Positions 1 through 6,934 are shown, numbered from the stretch's first letter. The stretch: 16,265 bases of DNA from an uncultured Porphyromonadaceae bacterium (GCA_947176615.1 CAMWRO010000030.1:1-16265); one strand, 5' to 3'. Notes: generated by a model from the sequence alone, not told the origin. Numbers and translations: made by a program.

Positions 1-54
1 TAACTGAAAGATGCTACCACTTTGGATTAACATTTGTTATTAAACAACCTCTAA
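1..54 (+). repeat. Inverted repeat arm 1 (54 bp)
   Basis: The first 54 bases are the reverse complement of 4852-4905 with only two mismatches (opposite 4890 and 4857). The copy starts at the window edge, so it may extend further left. It is non-coding here and ends in the motif AAACAACCTCTAA. I see no terminal inverted repeats or transposase, so I call it a dispersed intergenic repeat or recombination site, function unknown. Confidence 0.9.
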
Positions 55-276
55 AATTCCTAAAACGAGTGCAAATTTACGAAAATTTATCCACATAAAA
101 TAGAATGATTACAAACTATGGTTACCACATCGTTGACAACCAACATGTTACATCAATTTAATAATAGTTAATTATGTTTTTAACCTGAACCATCGCGCAT
201 CATATGCGTTTTCATAGTACAACCGCATTAAAGCGCTTGTCAATAAAAAAACATAACAACATAAATAATAACGATT
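55..276. other. AT-rich intergenic region upstream of sodB
   Basis: This is non-coding AT-rich sequence between the repeat and the superoxide dismutase. No clear promoter pair is visible: TATGTTTT at 173-180 is one base from the -7 consensus but has no -33 box. A minus-strand TAAATTTG at 72-79 could belong to a gene left of the window, also without a -33 partner. The last 30 bases before the ATG at 277 are A-rich, as usual for translation initiation in this phylum. Confidence 0.5.
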
Positions 277-855
277 ATGACTTATATACAGCCCGAACTC
301 CCCTACGCGACCGACGCACTTGCCCCGGCGATTTCGCAAGAGACAATAGAGTATCACTACGGAAAACATGAGAAAGCCTATATTGACAATCTCAACCGAC
401 TGATAAAGGACACCGAGTATGAGGACATGGAACTCGAAGACATTATCAGGTCAGCATCAGGGGCATTGTTCAACAATGCATCTCAGGCTTGGAACCATAT
501 ATTTTATTTTTTCACCTTCTCTCCCGACGGCATCCGCGAGCCGGAAGGGCATCTTCGCAAGGCTATCGACGAGCAATTCGGGTCGTTTGACCAGTTCAAG
601 AAAGCATTTGAAGATGCCGGTGCCACAATTTTCGGCTCAGGGTGGGTGTGGCTTTCCAAGGACAACGACGGCAAACTGTTTATAACCCAGACATCCAATG
701 CGGGCAACCCGCTGACCGAAGGACTTATCCCGTTGCTGACATTCGATGTGTGGGAACACGCCTACTATATCGACTACCGCAACCGTCGTCTCGACGCGCT
801 GAAAGAGTGGTGGAAAATCATCGACTGGGACATTGTCTCGGCAAGATATGTCTGA
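277..855 (+). CDS. sodB: Superoxide dismutase, iron type
   Basis: Converts superoxide to oxygen and hydrogen peroxide in the cytoplasm. The 192-residue length is that of the Fe/Mn SOD family and the sequence closely resembles the Porphyromonas gingivalis enzyme. The four metal ligands are H27, H74, D157 and H161, the last two in the signature DVWEHAYY. Q70 in NNASQAWNH and A142 in SNAGNP are the Fe-type arrangement; Mn enzymes usually carry the active-site glutamine at the second position. T155 (LLTFDVWEH) replaces the glycine that, as I recall, makes the P. gingivalis enzyme cambialistic, so iron preference is the likelier state. The ATG at 277 has an A-rich leader and no Shine-Dalgarno sequence, typical of Bacteroidetes. 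It is a single-gene unit ended by the terminator at 926-959. Family call certain; metal preference inferred. Confidence 0.96.
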   Translation: MTYIQPELPYATDALAPAISQETIEYHYGKHEKAYIDNLNRLIKDTEYEDMELEDIIRSASGALFNNASQAWNHIFYFFTFSPDGIREPEGHLRKAIDEQFGSFDQFKKAFEDAGATIFGSGWVWLSKDNDGKLFITQTSNAGNPLTEGLIPLLTFDVWEHAYYIDYRNRRLDALKEWWKIIDWDIVSARYV

Positions 856-925
856 GTCGGCCGATTTGTCCCGAGGTATTATCGCAAAGAAATAGCACTA
901 AATAAGCATAATGTGATGAATGGAG

Positions 926-959
926 AGAGTGGCAGTCGTGAGACCCCCACTCTTTTTTT
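926..959 (+). terminator. Rho-independent terminator after sodB
   Basis: A 7-bp perfect stem (AGAGTGG at 926-932 with CCACTCT at 947-953) runs directly into a T tract at 953-959. It lies 70 bases after the sodB stop and before the promoter of the next gene, so the two genes are separate transcripts. Confidence 0.85.
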
Positions 960-962
960 GCG

Positions 963-994
963 TTTTCACGTTTGAAAAAAAATGACTAACTTTG
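963..994 (+). promoter_or_regulatory. Bacteroidetes-type promoter of the ABC-F gene
   Basis: TAACTTTG at 987-994 matches the -7 consensus TAnnTTTG. A TTTT at 963-966 sits 20 bp upstream where TTTG is expected. The start of transcription should fall near 1000, before the ATG at 1027. This rules out the in-frame ATG at 982, which lies upstream of the -7 box. Confidence 0.75.
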
Positions 995-1026
995 CACCCT
1001 CAAAATCGAATATACATCAGAGAATA

Positions 1027-2640
1027 ATGATCGCGGTAAACAATTTAGGAATACAGTTTGGCAAACGTGTCCTTTTTCAGGACGTTAATCTGAAATTCAC
1101 TCCGGGAAACTGCTACGGCATCATCGGGGCAAACGGAGCAGGAAAGTCTACATTGATGCGCATCCTGTCAGACCAGCTCTCCCCCACCCACGGAAACGTG
1201 ACACAGGGTCCCGGAGAGCGCATGAGTGTGCTTGAGCAGGACCACTTCAAGTTTGACGAATTTACAGTCATGGACACAGTCCTTCAGGGACACACGGTGC
1301 TGTGGGACATCATGAAAGAAAAAGATGCTCTTTACAGCAAAGAGGATTTCACGGACGCCGACGGCATCCGCGCCTCGGAACTTGAAGAAAGATTTGCCGA
1401 GCTCGAAGGATGGAACGCCGAAAGCGACGCCGCCGCGCTCCTGAGCGGCCTCGGCATCAAGGAGGACCGCCACGGAATGCTCATGCGCGACATGAGCGGT
1501 AATGAAAAGGTGCGCGTGCTGCTTGCAAAAGCCCTTTTCGGCAACCCTGACAACCTGTTGCTCGACGAGCCCACCAATGACCTCGACCTTGAAACCGTGG
1601 CTTGGCTTGAAGATTATCTTTCAAAATTTGAAAACACTGTCCTTGTCGTTTCCCACGACCGACATTTTCTTGACTCGGTATGTACCCACACTCTTGACAT
1701 CGACTATAACAAAGTAACTCTTTTTGCCGGCAACTACAGCTTCTGGTATGAATCGAGCCAGCTTGCACTGCGCCAGCAACAGCAGGCCAACAAGAAGGCT
1801 GAAGACAAGCGCAAGGAGCTTCTCGAATTTATTCAGCGATTCAGTGCCAATGTCGCCAAATCAAAACAGACAACTTCGCGCAAAAAGATGCTCGAAAAGC
1901 TCAATGTCGAGGAAATCCAGCCGTCATCGCGCCGTTATCCCGGCATTATCTTTACTCCCGAGCGCGAACCGGGCAACAAGATTCTCGAAGTAAAGGGCCT
2001 CAGCGCAAGCATCGACGGAGAAGTCCTTTTCAAGGATGTGAACTTTCAGGTCGAGAAAGGAGACAAAATCGCATTTCTCTCCCACGACCCGCGCGCTATG
2101 ACCGCCCTTTTTGAAATCATCACGGGCAACCGCAAGCCCGATTCGGGAACTTTTGAGTGGGGTCAGACAATCACATCGGCCTATCTGCCCCTCGACAACT
2201 CGTCATTCTTCAACACCGACCTCAGCCTCGTCGACTGGCTGAGCCAGTTCAGCAACGACAACAGCGAGATTTACCTCAAAGGGTTCCTCGGGAAGATGCT
2301 GTTTTCGGGCGAAGAAGTCATGAAAAAGGCATCGGTGCTCTCGGGTGGTGAAAAAATGCGCTGCATGATTGCCCGCATGATGATGACCAATGCCAATACA
2401 CTTGTCCTTGACTCTCCGACTAACCACCTTGACCTCGAATCCATTCAGGCGTTCAACAACACCCTTCAGGGATTCAAAGGCAACCTGTTACTGTCAAGCC
2501 ATGACCACGAGTTTATCCAGACGGTCTGCAACCGCATCATCGAGCTGACCCCGCGCGGCACAATCGACAAACTCATGGACTATGACGACTACATCTCTGA
2601 CGAGCGCGTCCTTGCCGCCCGCGAAAAGATGTATGTCTGA
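1027..2640 (+). CDS. ABC-F family ATPase, YbiT-like, with degenerate second NBD
   Basis: A soluble ABC-F protein of 537 residues. It matches Escherichia coli YbiT nearly end to end, including the linker containing RFSANVAKSKQTTSRKK. The family binds the ribosome E site and affects translation; no membrane domain is present. NBD1 has an intact Walker A (GANGAGKST, 34-42), Walker B with catalytic glutamate (LLLDEPTNDLD, E181) and the H-loop SHDRH, but its signature is MSGNEK (156-161) instead of LSGGE. NBD2 keeps LSGGE (438-442) but its Walker A position reads FLSHDPRAMT (350-359), without the P-loop lysine, and Walker B reads LDSPTNHLD with S463 for the catalytic glutamate. Only NBD1 therefore has both a P-loop and a catalytic glutamate. 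Start 1027 was chosen because the in-frame ATG at 982 precedes the promoter -7 box and YbiT aligns from here. Confidence 0.93.
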   Translation: MIAVNNLGIQFGKRVLFQDVNLKFTPGNCYGIIGANGAGKSTLMRILSDQLSPTHGNVTQGPGERMSVLEQDHFKFDEFTVMDTVLQGHTVLWDIMKEKDALYSKEDFTDADGIRASELEERFAELEGWNAESDAAALLSGLGIKEDRHGMLMRDMSGNEKVRVLLAKALFGNPDNLLLDEPTNDLDLETVAWLEDYLSKFENTVLVVSHDRHFLDSVCTHTLDIDYNKVTLFAGNYSFWYESSQLALRQQQQANKKAEDKRKELLEFIQRFSANVAKSKQTTSRKKMLEKLNVEEIQPSSRRYPGIIFTPEREPGNKILEVKGLSASIDGEVLFKDVNFQVEKGDKIAFLSHDPRAMTALFEIITGNRKPDSGTFEWGQTITSAYLPLDNSSFFNTDLSLVDWLSQFSNDNSEIYLKGFLGKMLFSGEEVMKKASVLSGGEKMRCMIARMMMTNANTLVLDSPTNHLDLESIQAFNNTLQGFKGNLLLSSHDHEFIQTVCNRIIELTPRGTIDKLMDYDDYISDERVLAAREKMYV

Positions 2641-2681
2641 CCTGAATTTCCCTCTGACGAGCGCATAGTCCGCAAATAACA

Positions 2682-2720
2682 CCCCCTGTCGGTAAACAAA
2701 TCTGCCCGACAGGGGGTTAT
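2682..2720 (+). terminator. Hairpin between the ABC-F gene and the fimbrillin locus
   Basis: An 11-bp perfect stem (2682-2692 with 2706-2716, CCCCCTGTCGG and its complement) encloses a 13-base loop, then GTTATTTCTATA. It looks like a terminator with a weak T tract. It ends 10 bases before the ATG at 2727, so it may also act on the leader of the next gene. Confidence 0.7.
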
Positions 2721-2726
2721 TTCTAT

Positions 2727-3785
2727 ATGATAGAGGGAAAAACATATAATAGGATTGTATCGCTTATTGTCACCACATTCATGGCGGCCATGTTCGGCTC
2801 ATGCATATATGACTATGAAGGCGACTGCTCCGAGGAAATACCCTCGACATGGCACAAAACAGACATTGAGGCAACCTATAATACCGAATGGGAGGTTCCG
2901 ATTACCCCCCGAATGGACTGGGAAAGCCACTGGCCCGATTCGATAGGGATTCCTTACAGTGCCTTGCGTCCGGCAATCCCATCGGGATTACGCATGGCGT
3001 GCTACAACAGTCACGATCCGGTTCCATACCTTATCAACATGCCGTCACAAGGTGGGGAAATCGATGTCCCGGGTGAAATACTCGATGTGCTTTTCTACAA
3101 CAATGACACTGAATACATCGTCTTTGAAAACGTCAACCATTTCTCGGAAGTAACCGCCACAACCCGGTTAAAGACAAGGGCATCCTACACCGGAAATTCC
3201 GCACTCGGCAGCGAATATGACGCCGAGCCCACGGTATCGGCCCCCGACATGCTGTTCACGACATCCATGACCGATTACCGCCCGGCAGATGATTCAACCA
3301 CAATCGAGGTGTATCTTGAACCTGTCGTGTTCTCCTATGCCGTCCATTTCACCTTTAAACACGGTCTGGAACATGTGGTCCTTGCAAGAGGCACGCTTAC
3401 AGGAATGGCAGCCGGAGTAAATCTGTACACACGCACTACCATCCACGAAAAAGCCACCATACTCTACGATTGTATTCTGCACAATGAAGGGATAACCGCC
3501 ATCGTGCAGTCATTCGGCGTTCCCGATTATCATATTAACGATGAACATCCCGATATGACGGGACGTTATGGTATTACCTTGGAGATGCTGCTTGACAACG
3601 GGAAGACGGTCACACGAGACTTTGACGTGTCGCCTCAAGTCGCAGTCCAGCCTTCAGGCGGTGTGATAATGGTAGGAGACATCTCCATAACCGAGGATGA
3701 AAGCAAGCCTCCGACGGGAGGAGGTGCTTTTGATGTAGATGTCGCCGACTGGGGCGACAATGAAGATATCTATATTGATTTCTAA
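2727..3785 (+). CDS. DUF5119-like lipoprotein of a fimbrillin locus
   Basis: A lipoprotein of 352 residues, first gene of the surface-fibre locus. The signal peptide ends at C26 (MFGSC), followed by IYDYEGDC, similar to the post-cysteine region of FimB/Mfa2-type anchors. The stretch with GGEIDVPGEILDVLFYNNDTE (YNNDT at 124-128) and the following ATTR resemble DUF5119 proteins, which I know as neighbours of fimbrillins in Bacteroidales. The C-terminus FDVDVADWGDNEDIYIDF resembles the end of the next gene's product, suggesting a shared assembly strand. It lies 21 bases ahead of the fimbrillin at 3807, so they are probably cotranscribed. No promoter is visible between the 2682-2716 hairpin and the ATG. 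The next in-frame ATG (2781) would destroy the signal peptide, so 2727 is kept. Anchor or minor-subunit role is inferred; a divergent Mfa2 member is the alternative. Confidence 0.75.
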   Translation: MIEGKTYNRIVSLIVTTFMAAMFGSCIYDYEGDCSEEIPSTWHKTDIEATYNTEWEVPITPRMDWESHWPDSIGIPYSALRPAIPSGLRMACYNSHDPVPYLINMPSQGGEIDVPGEILDVLFYNNDTEYIVFENVNHFSEVTATTRLKTRASYTGNSALGSEYDAEPTVSAPDMLFTTSMTDYRPADDSTTIEVYLEPVVFSYAVHFTFKHGLEHVVLARGTLTGMAAGVNLYTRTTIHEKATILYDCILHNEGITAIVQSFGVPDYHINDEHPDMTGRYGITLEMLLDNGKTVTRDFDVSPQVAVQPSGGVIMVGDISITEDESKPPTGGGAFDVDVADWGDNEDIYIDF

Positions 3786-3806
3786 ACCTAACATATTATA
3801 AACGTT

Positions 3807-4844
3807 ATGAAACATTTTGTCTATTTAGGGTTAATCGCCCTTGCAGCCGCATCAACGGCATGCAGTAATGACGACGATAAGAATTACAAACCGGGCGAGC
3901 GTGAAGACCGCATAGATTTCGGAAATGCGTTTGTCAACAACTCGGTCTCCCAACGCGAGGCGATGACGCTCGGAAACCTTAAAGAATTTAACGTGTGGGG
4001 ATTTGTCGAAACCCCTGAATCCTATGTTTTTGACGGAACCCGGGTCTACTTTGCCGGCAACGACTGGAGATATGACGGCGTGGAATACTGGTATCACGGC
4101 AAGCAGTATTGGTTCACTGCCATCGCGCCTTTAGGGGAAGACTCGGGATGGTATTTCACAAAACTCGCCACTCCCAACAGTGACAAAAGTTACCGTGGCG
4201 GCGGCACGGTGAATTTCAGCAACATCACCGCCGAGGGTGAAAACGACTTGATATATGCTTTCGCCGGACCACAGTCCTACGACGGAGAAGGGATACCGGC
4301 AAAAGTCAGCTTTACATTCAACCACCTGCTGTCACAGCTTCGCGCCGAGTTCACTAACCGGATGACATCCACCACAACTCTTAAAATCGAGGATGTGCGT
4401 TTCATCAACAGTCCGTCGACCGGCTCTATCGACATGACACAGGAAAATCCCGTTTGGGAACTTGGGTCAGGCAATGACTACTATTCAGCCAACACGACAC
4501 TGTATACCGACATGATTGATGCCGACGGCTCCAATATAGCCTTTGGCAAGACAGGAGCCAGCGAAGGGGTATTTGTCATCCCGACCGAATCAAGTCATAC
4601 CTATCAGCTCGGCTTTACCGTTTTGGTATTTAACGGCGTGACGCAGCTTGCGCGATACGAGCACGTTGTCAATCTCCCGGCGACAGCGTTTAAAATGGGG
4701 CGCAGTTACAACCTGAAAGCGGTTATTACTCCTGAAAACGTTAATCCGGACCAGCAATTGCAACCTATCGAATTTACGGTTGACCAAGTAAACGCATGGG
4801 AAAACGATGATGATGTCGAACTTGATTTCAACAATCAGCAGTAA
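3807..4844 (+). CDS. Fimbrillin family lipoprotein (Mfa-like), first copy
   Basis: A 345-residue lipoprotein resembling the fimbrillin/Mfa_like_1 family, whose members build type V surface fibres. The signal peptide ends at C19 (ASTAC), followed by SNDDDK, an acidic patch of the kind that directs Bacteroidetes lipoproteins to the cell surface. R50 (SQREAM) sits where the paralogs have TRG and SRG and may be the protease-processing arginine known from P. gingivalis FimA; that is inference. EYWYHGKQYWFTAIAP (93-108) is the typical family motif. The C-terminus FTVDQVNAWENDDDVELDF fits the two-strand tail of fibre-forming pilins. It is clearly paralogous to the gene at 4990: compare GGGTVNFSNITAEGENDLIYAF and SIDMTQENPVW with the matching parts of that protein. 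It is probably cotranscribed with the gene at 2727. Confidence 0.85.
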   Translation: MKHFVYLGLIALAAASTACSNDDDKNYKPGEREDRIDFGNAFVNNSVSQREAMTLGNLKEFNVWGFVETPESYVFDGTRVYFAGNDWRYDGVEYWYHGKQYWFTAIAPLGEDSGWYFTKLATPNSDKSYRGGGTVNFSNITAEGENDLIYAFAGPQSYDGEGIPAKVSFTFNHLLSQLRAEFTNRMTSTTTLKIEDVRFINSPSTGSIDMTQENPVWELGSGNDYYSANTTLYTDMIDADGSNIAFGKTGASEGVFVIPTESSHTYQLGFTVLVFNGVTQLARYEHVVNLPATAFKMGRSYNLKAVITPENVNPDQQLQPIEFTVDQVNAWENDDDVELDFNNQQ

Positions 4845-4851
4845 GATATTC

Positions 4852-4905
4852 TTAGATGTTGTTTAATAACAAATGTTAATCCAAAGTGGGAGCATCTTTC
4901 AGTTA
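4852..4905 (-). repeat. Inverted repeat arm 2 (54 bp)
   Basis: This is the reverse complement of 1-54 with mismatches at 4857 and 4890 only. It starts seven bases after the stop of the first fimbrillin gene and is immediately followed by a stem-loop. The two arms bracket about 4.8 kb holding sodB, the ABC-F gene and the first two genes of the fimbrillin locus. Confidence 0.9.
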
Positions 4906-4928
4906 CCTCTGTGTAATGACGAGGTAAC
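4902..4928. repeat. Stem-loop next to repeat arm 2
   Basis: GTTACCTC (4902-4909) and GAGGTAAC (4921-4928) form a perfect 8-bp stem with an 11-base loop. The left arm overlaps the last four bases of the long repeat. There is no T tract after it, so it is not a standard terminator. It could be part of a larger repeat unit cut off by the left window edge, or an RNA structure in the fimbrillin leader. Confidence 0.6.
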
Positions 4929-4989
4929 GAAAGAGGCTGCCATGTGGATTATGTAACTCCATTTAGATATTAATTTTCAAAATTTAACC

Positions 4990-6036
4990 ATGAGGCGGTT
5001 TATTATAAATGTTTTGTCGCACCCGTTTTCACATTTGTTTTTAAACAACCTCTTACTATCGACGATACTTCTGACGGCAGGTTGCACCGAAAGCGACAAA
5101 GACCTGCCGTCAGCAGCATCGTCGGCAATTGAATTTGACAACGTGTTTGTCGACAACTTGACGCGAGGTATAATCACGACCGAAAATATCGAAGCGTTCA
5201 AGCTATACGGATTTGTCGACAATCCGTCATCGGTCATCTTTAACGGCGTTCTTGTCACAAAAAAGGGCGACAGCTGGATACCGTCAAAAACCGAATACTG
5301 GTATCCGGGGCATCAGTATAGATTTTCGGGAATCGCACCGTCCCACGGGACTTCAGGGTGGAAATTTTATCCGGCCACATCATTGCCGGAGAATTACTAC
5401 GGAGGTGGCGTTCTTGAATTTGACATCACTCATGCCCACGGAAACACGGACCTGCTCTATGCTTATTCAAGCTGCATTTCGACGCCGGAAATTATGACGG
5501 CGCCAATGCCGCCTGTCGCGATGGATTTCCGCCACATGCTGTCAAGAGTCCATTTCACCTATATCAATGAATTAGGCAACCACCACTACTTTGTCAATGT
5601 AAGCATGACCCAGTTACGCAACGTATGCGGCAAGGCTACCATCGACCTGACACAAGAAAATGAATCATGGCAGCAAAAAGATTATGCTACCGCATGGATT
5701 GATTTGGACGGGGTAATTGTCCGCACCGACGCTCCGGCCACAACCAAGGAGGTCTTCCTCATTCCATGCAATATTTCGGGTTCTGAAATCTACATCCAGA
5801 CTCAGGTTTTTTACACTCCCGAAGACTCCGGCACACAAGGACACGTTTTTTCTGACTTGGCAGCGCAGACAGTAAAACTGCCCGATGTCGATTTCAAGCC
5901 GGGTTACACCTACAATTTTATCGCCCACCTCACCGCCGACAACGTATTGGGCGACGGTGAAAAACTTTATCCCATAACATTTACCGTCACCGAAAGCCCA
6001 CGATGGGATAGCACGATAACGATTGACACCCCATAG
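4990..6036 (+). CDS. Fimbrillin family lipoprotein (Mfa-like), second copy
   Basis: A 348-residue lipoprotein and the closest paralog of the product of 3807-4844. The signal peptide is unusually long: the lipid cysteine is C32 (LLTAGC), followed by TESDKD, again an acidic surface-export pattern. R59 in LTRGI is the candidate processing arginine, followed by the LYGFV strand. TEYWYPGHQYRFSGIAP is the family motif, and TIDLTQENESW matches the first copy. The C-terminus ITFTVTESPRWDSTITIDTP keeps the tail motif F-x-V...W...I. Codons 15-22 of the signal peptide coincide with a partial copy of the intergenic repeat (5032-5053), so the N-terminus may be recently assembled or switchable. Only weak promoter elements are visible upstream (TAATTTTC at 4971-4978). 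The stop lies 14 bases before the next ATG, indicating an operon. Confidence 0.83.
   Translation: MRRFIINVLSHPFSHLFLNNLLLSTILLTAGCTESDKDLPSAASSAIEFDNVFVDNLTRGIITTENIEAFKLYGFVDNPSSVIFNGVLVTKKGDSWIPSKTEYWYPGHQYRFSGIAPSHGTSGWKFYPATSLPENYYGGGVLEFDITHAHGNTDLLYAYSSCISTPEIMTAPMPPVAMDFRHMLSRVHFTYINELGNHHYFVNVSMTQLRNVCGKATIDLTQENESWQQKDYATAWIDLDGVIVRTDAPATTKEVFLIPCNISGSEIYIQTQVFYTPEDSGTQGHVFSDLAAQTVKLPDVDFKPGYTYNFIAHLTADNVLGDGEKLYPITFTVTESPRWDSTITIDTP
5032..5053 (+). repeat. Partial copy of the intergenic repeat inside a signal peptide
   Basis: These 22 bases match 31-52 of repeat arm 1 with one mismatch, in the same orientation, and are thus inverted relative to arm 2. They encode H15 to the start of codon 22 in the signal peptide of the second fimbrillin. 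Similarity does not continue upstream of 5032. Confidence 0.75.
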
Positions 6037-6050
6037 CCCCAATTATAATC

Positions 6051-6914
6051 ATGAAATTGAGAATAATATTTCACGCTTCGATATTCATAGCAACTTCTGT
6101 CGTCATGACAACAGGATGCGCATCGGATTCTCCGATAGACACATCGTCGGAAAATATCGGTCAGGCAATTCTTTTCCAAGCGTCTGATACCGCCGAATCA
6201 CGGGGTACTGCCGTGGGGAAGGATGACTTGGAATCATTTCGACTGTATGCCTATCAATTTCACAACGGAGAAAATCCATTCTGCTCCATCAACGGCGAAA
6301 TCGCATATCCAACTGAAAACGGCGACTGGAAAACCGAAGAAACATATTACTGGCCCGACAAGAGCCGGTCACTGAAATTTATTGCATACGCCCCTACTGA
6401 TGAAGAAAATCTAAAATTGGTAAATCCGTGGGAGACCGACCCCACAAATATTCATTTCTACTATTCATGCCCGCATGACGTTAAGGCCCAAAAGGATATT
6501 ATTTTTTCAATAACACGCGACGCCGTCAATTACGGGGGCACAGACCAACGTGTTTCTCTGTGGTTTACCCATATCCTTGCAAGCGTGAAATTCAACTTAC
6601 GGGGTACTGATGCCACCCGTGTAAAATCAATCACGCTCAATGGCGTGTATGGCGAGGGAATATACTACCCGTCATGGGACAGCTGGCATATTTATGGATA
6701 TGACGGCGGCCCGGCTTTCAAAACTGACTATACCGTTTATTTTACACCTGACGGCAAAGTATCCGATGACCAGACAATCATGATTATTCCTCAAACGGCT
6801 CCATCAGGAGCCACAATTGACATCAGATTGCGTGACGGGACTTTCAAATCAGCAGATTTCAGCTATAAAACCCTTCATGCAGGCAGTCAGAACACGATTA
6901 ACATCAGTCTTTGA
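6051..6914 (+). CDS. Fimbrillin family lipoprotein, third and shortest copy
   Basis: A 287-residue lipoprotein, last gene of the fimbrillin locus, 14 bases after the preceding stop. The signal peptide ends at C23 (MTTGC), followed by ASDSPID. R51 in ESRGTAV aligns with the TRG of the second copy, followed by LESFRLYAYQ. TEETYYWPDKSRSLKFIAYAP is the classic fimbrillin/Mfa_like_1 motif. It is about 60 residues shorter than its two neighbours. It ends in GSQNTINISL, close to where the other two read RSYNLKAVI and YTYNFIAHL, so it lacks the extra C-terminal tail with the W-containing strand. If the others polymerise through that tail, this protein is a candidate fibre-end (tip or cap) subunit. 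Family membership is well supported; the position in the fibre is inference. Confidence 0.8.
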   Translation: MKLRIIFHASIFIATSVVMTTGCASDSPIDTSSENIGQAILFQASDTAESRGTAVGKDDLESFRLYAYQFHNGENPFCSINGEIAYPTENGDWKTEETYYWPDKSRSLKFIAYAPTDEENLKLVNPWETDPTNIHFYYSCPHDVKAQKDIIFSITRDAVNYGGTDQRVSLWFTHILASVKFNLRGTDATRVKSITLNGVYGEGIYYPSWDSWHIYGYDGGPAFKTDYTVYFTPDGKVSDDQTIMIIPQTAPSGATIDIRLRDGTFKSADFSYKTLHAGSQNTINISL

Positions 6915-6934
6915 TTCGCTGTATTTATAAAAAG

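Noticed and set aside
72..79. Minus-strand TAAATTTG as a promoter for a gene to the left
   Set aside because: There is no -33 TTTG at 19-21 bp, and the would-be target gene is outside the window.
982..1026. Upstream ATG of the ABC-F gene adding 15 residues
   Set aside because: It lies before the -7 box TAACTTTG (987-994), so it would not be transcribed, and YbiT similarity begins at 1027.
1..4905. The inverted repeats as ends of a composite transposon
   Set aside because: There is no transposase or target duplication, and the content (sodB, ABC-F gene) is ordinary chromosomal material.
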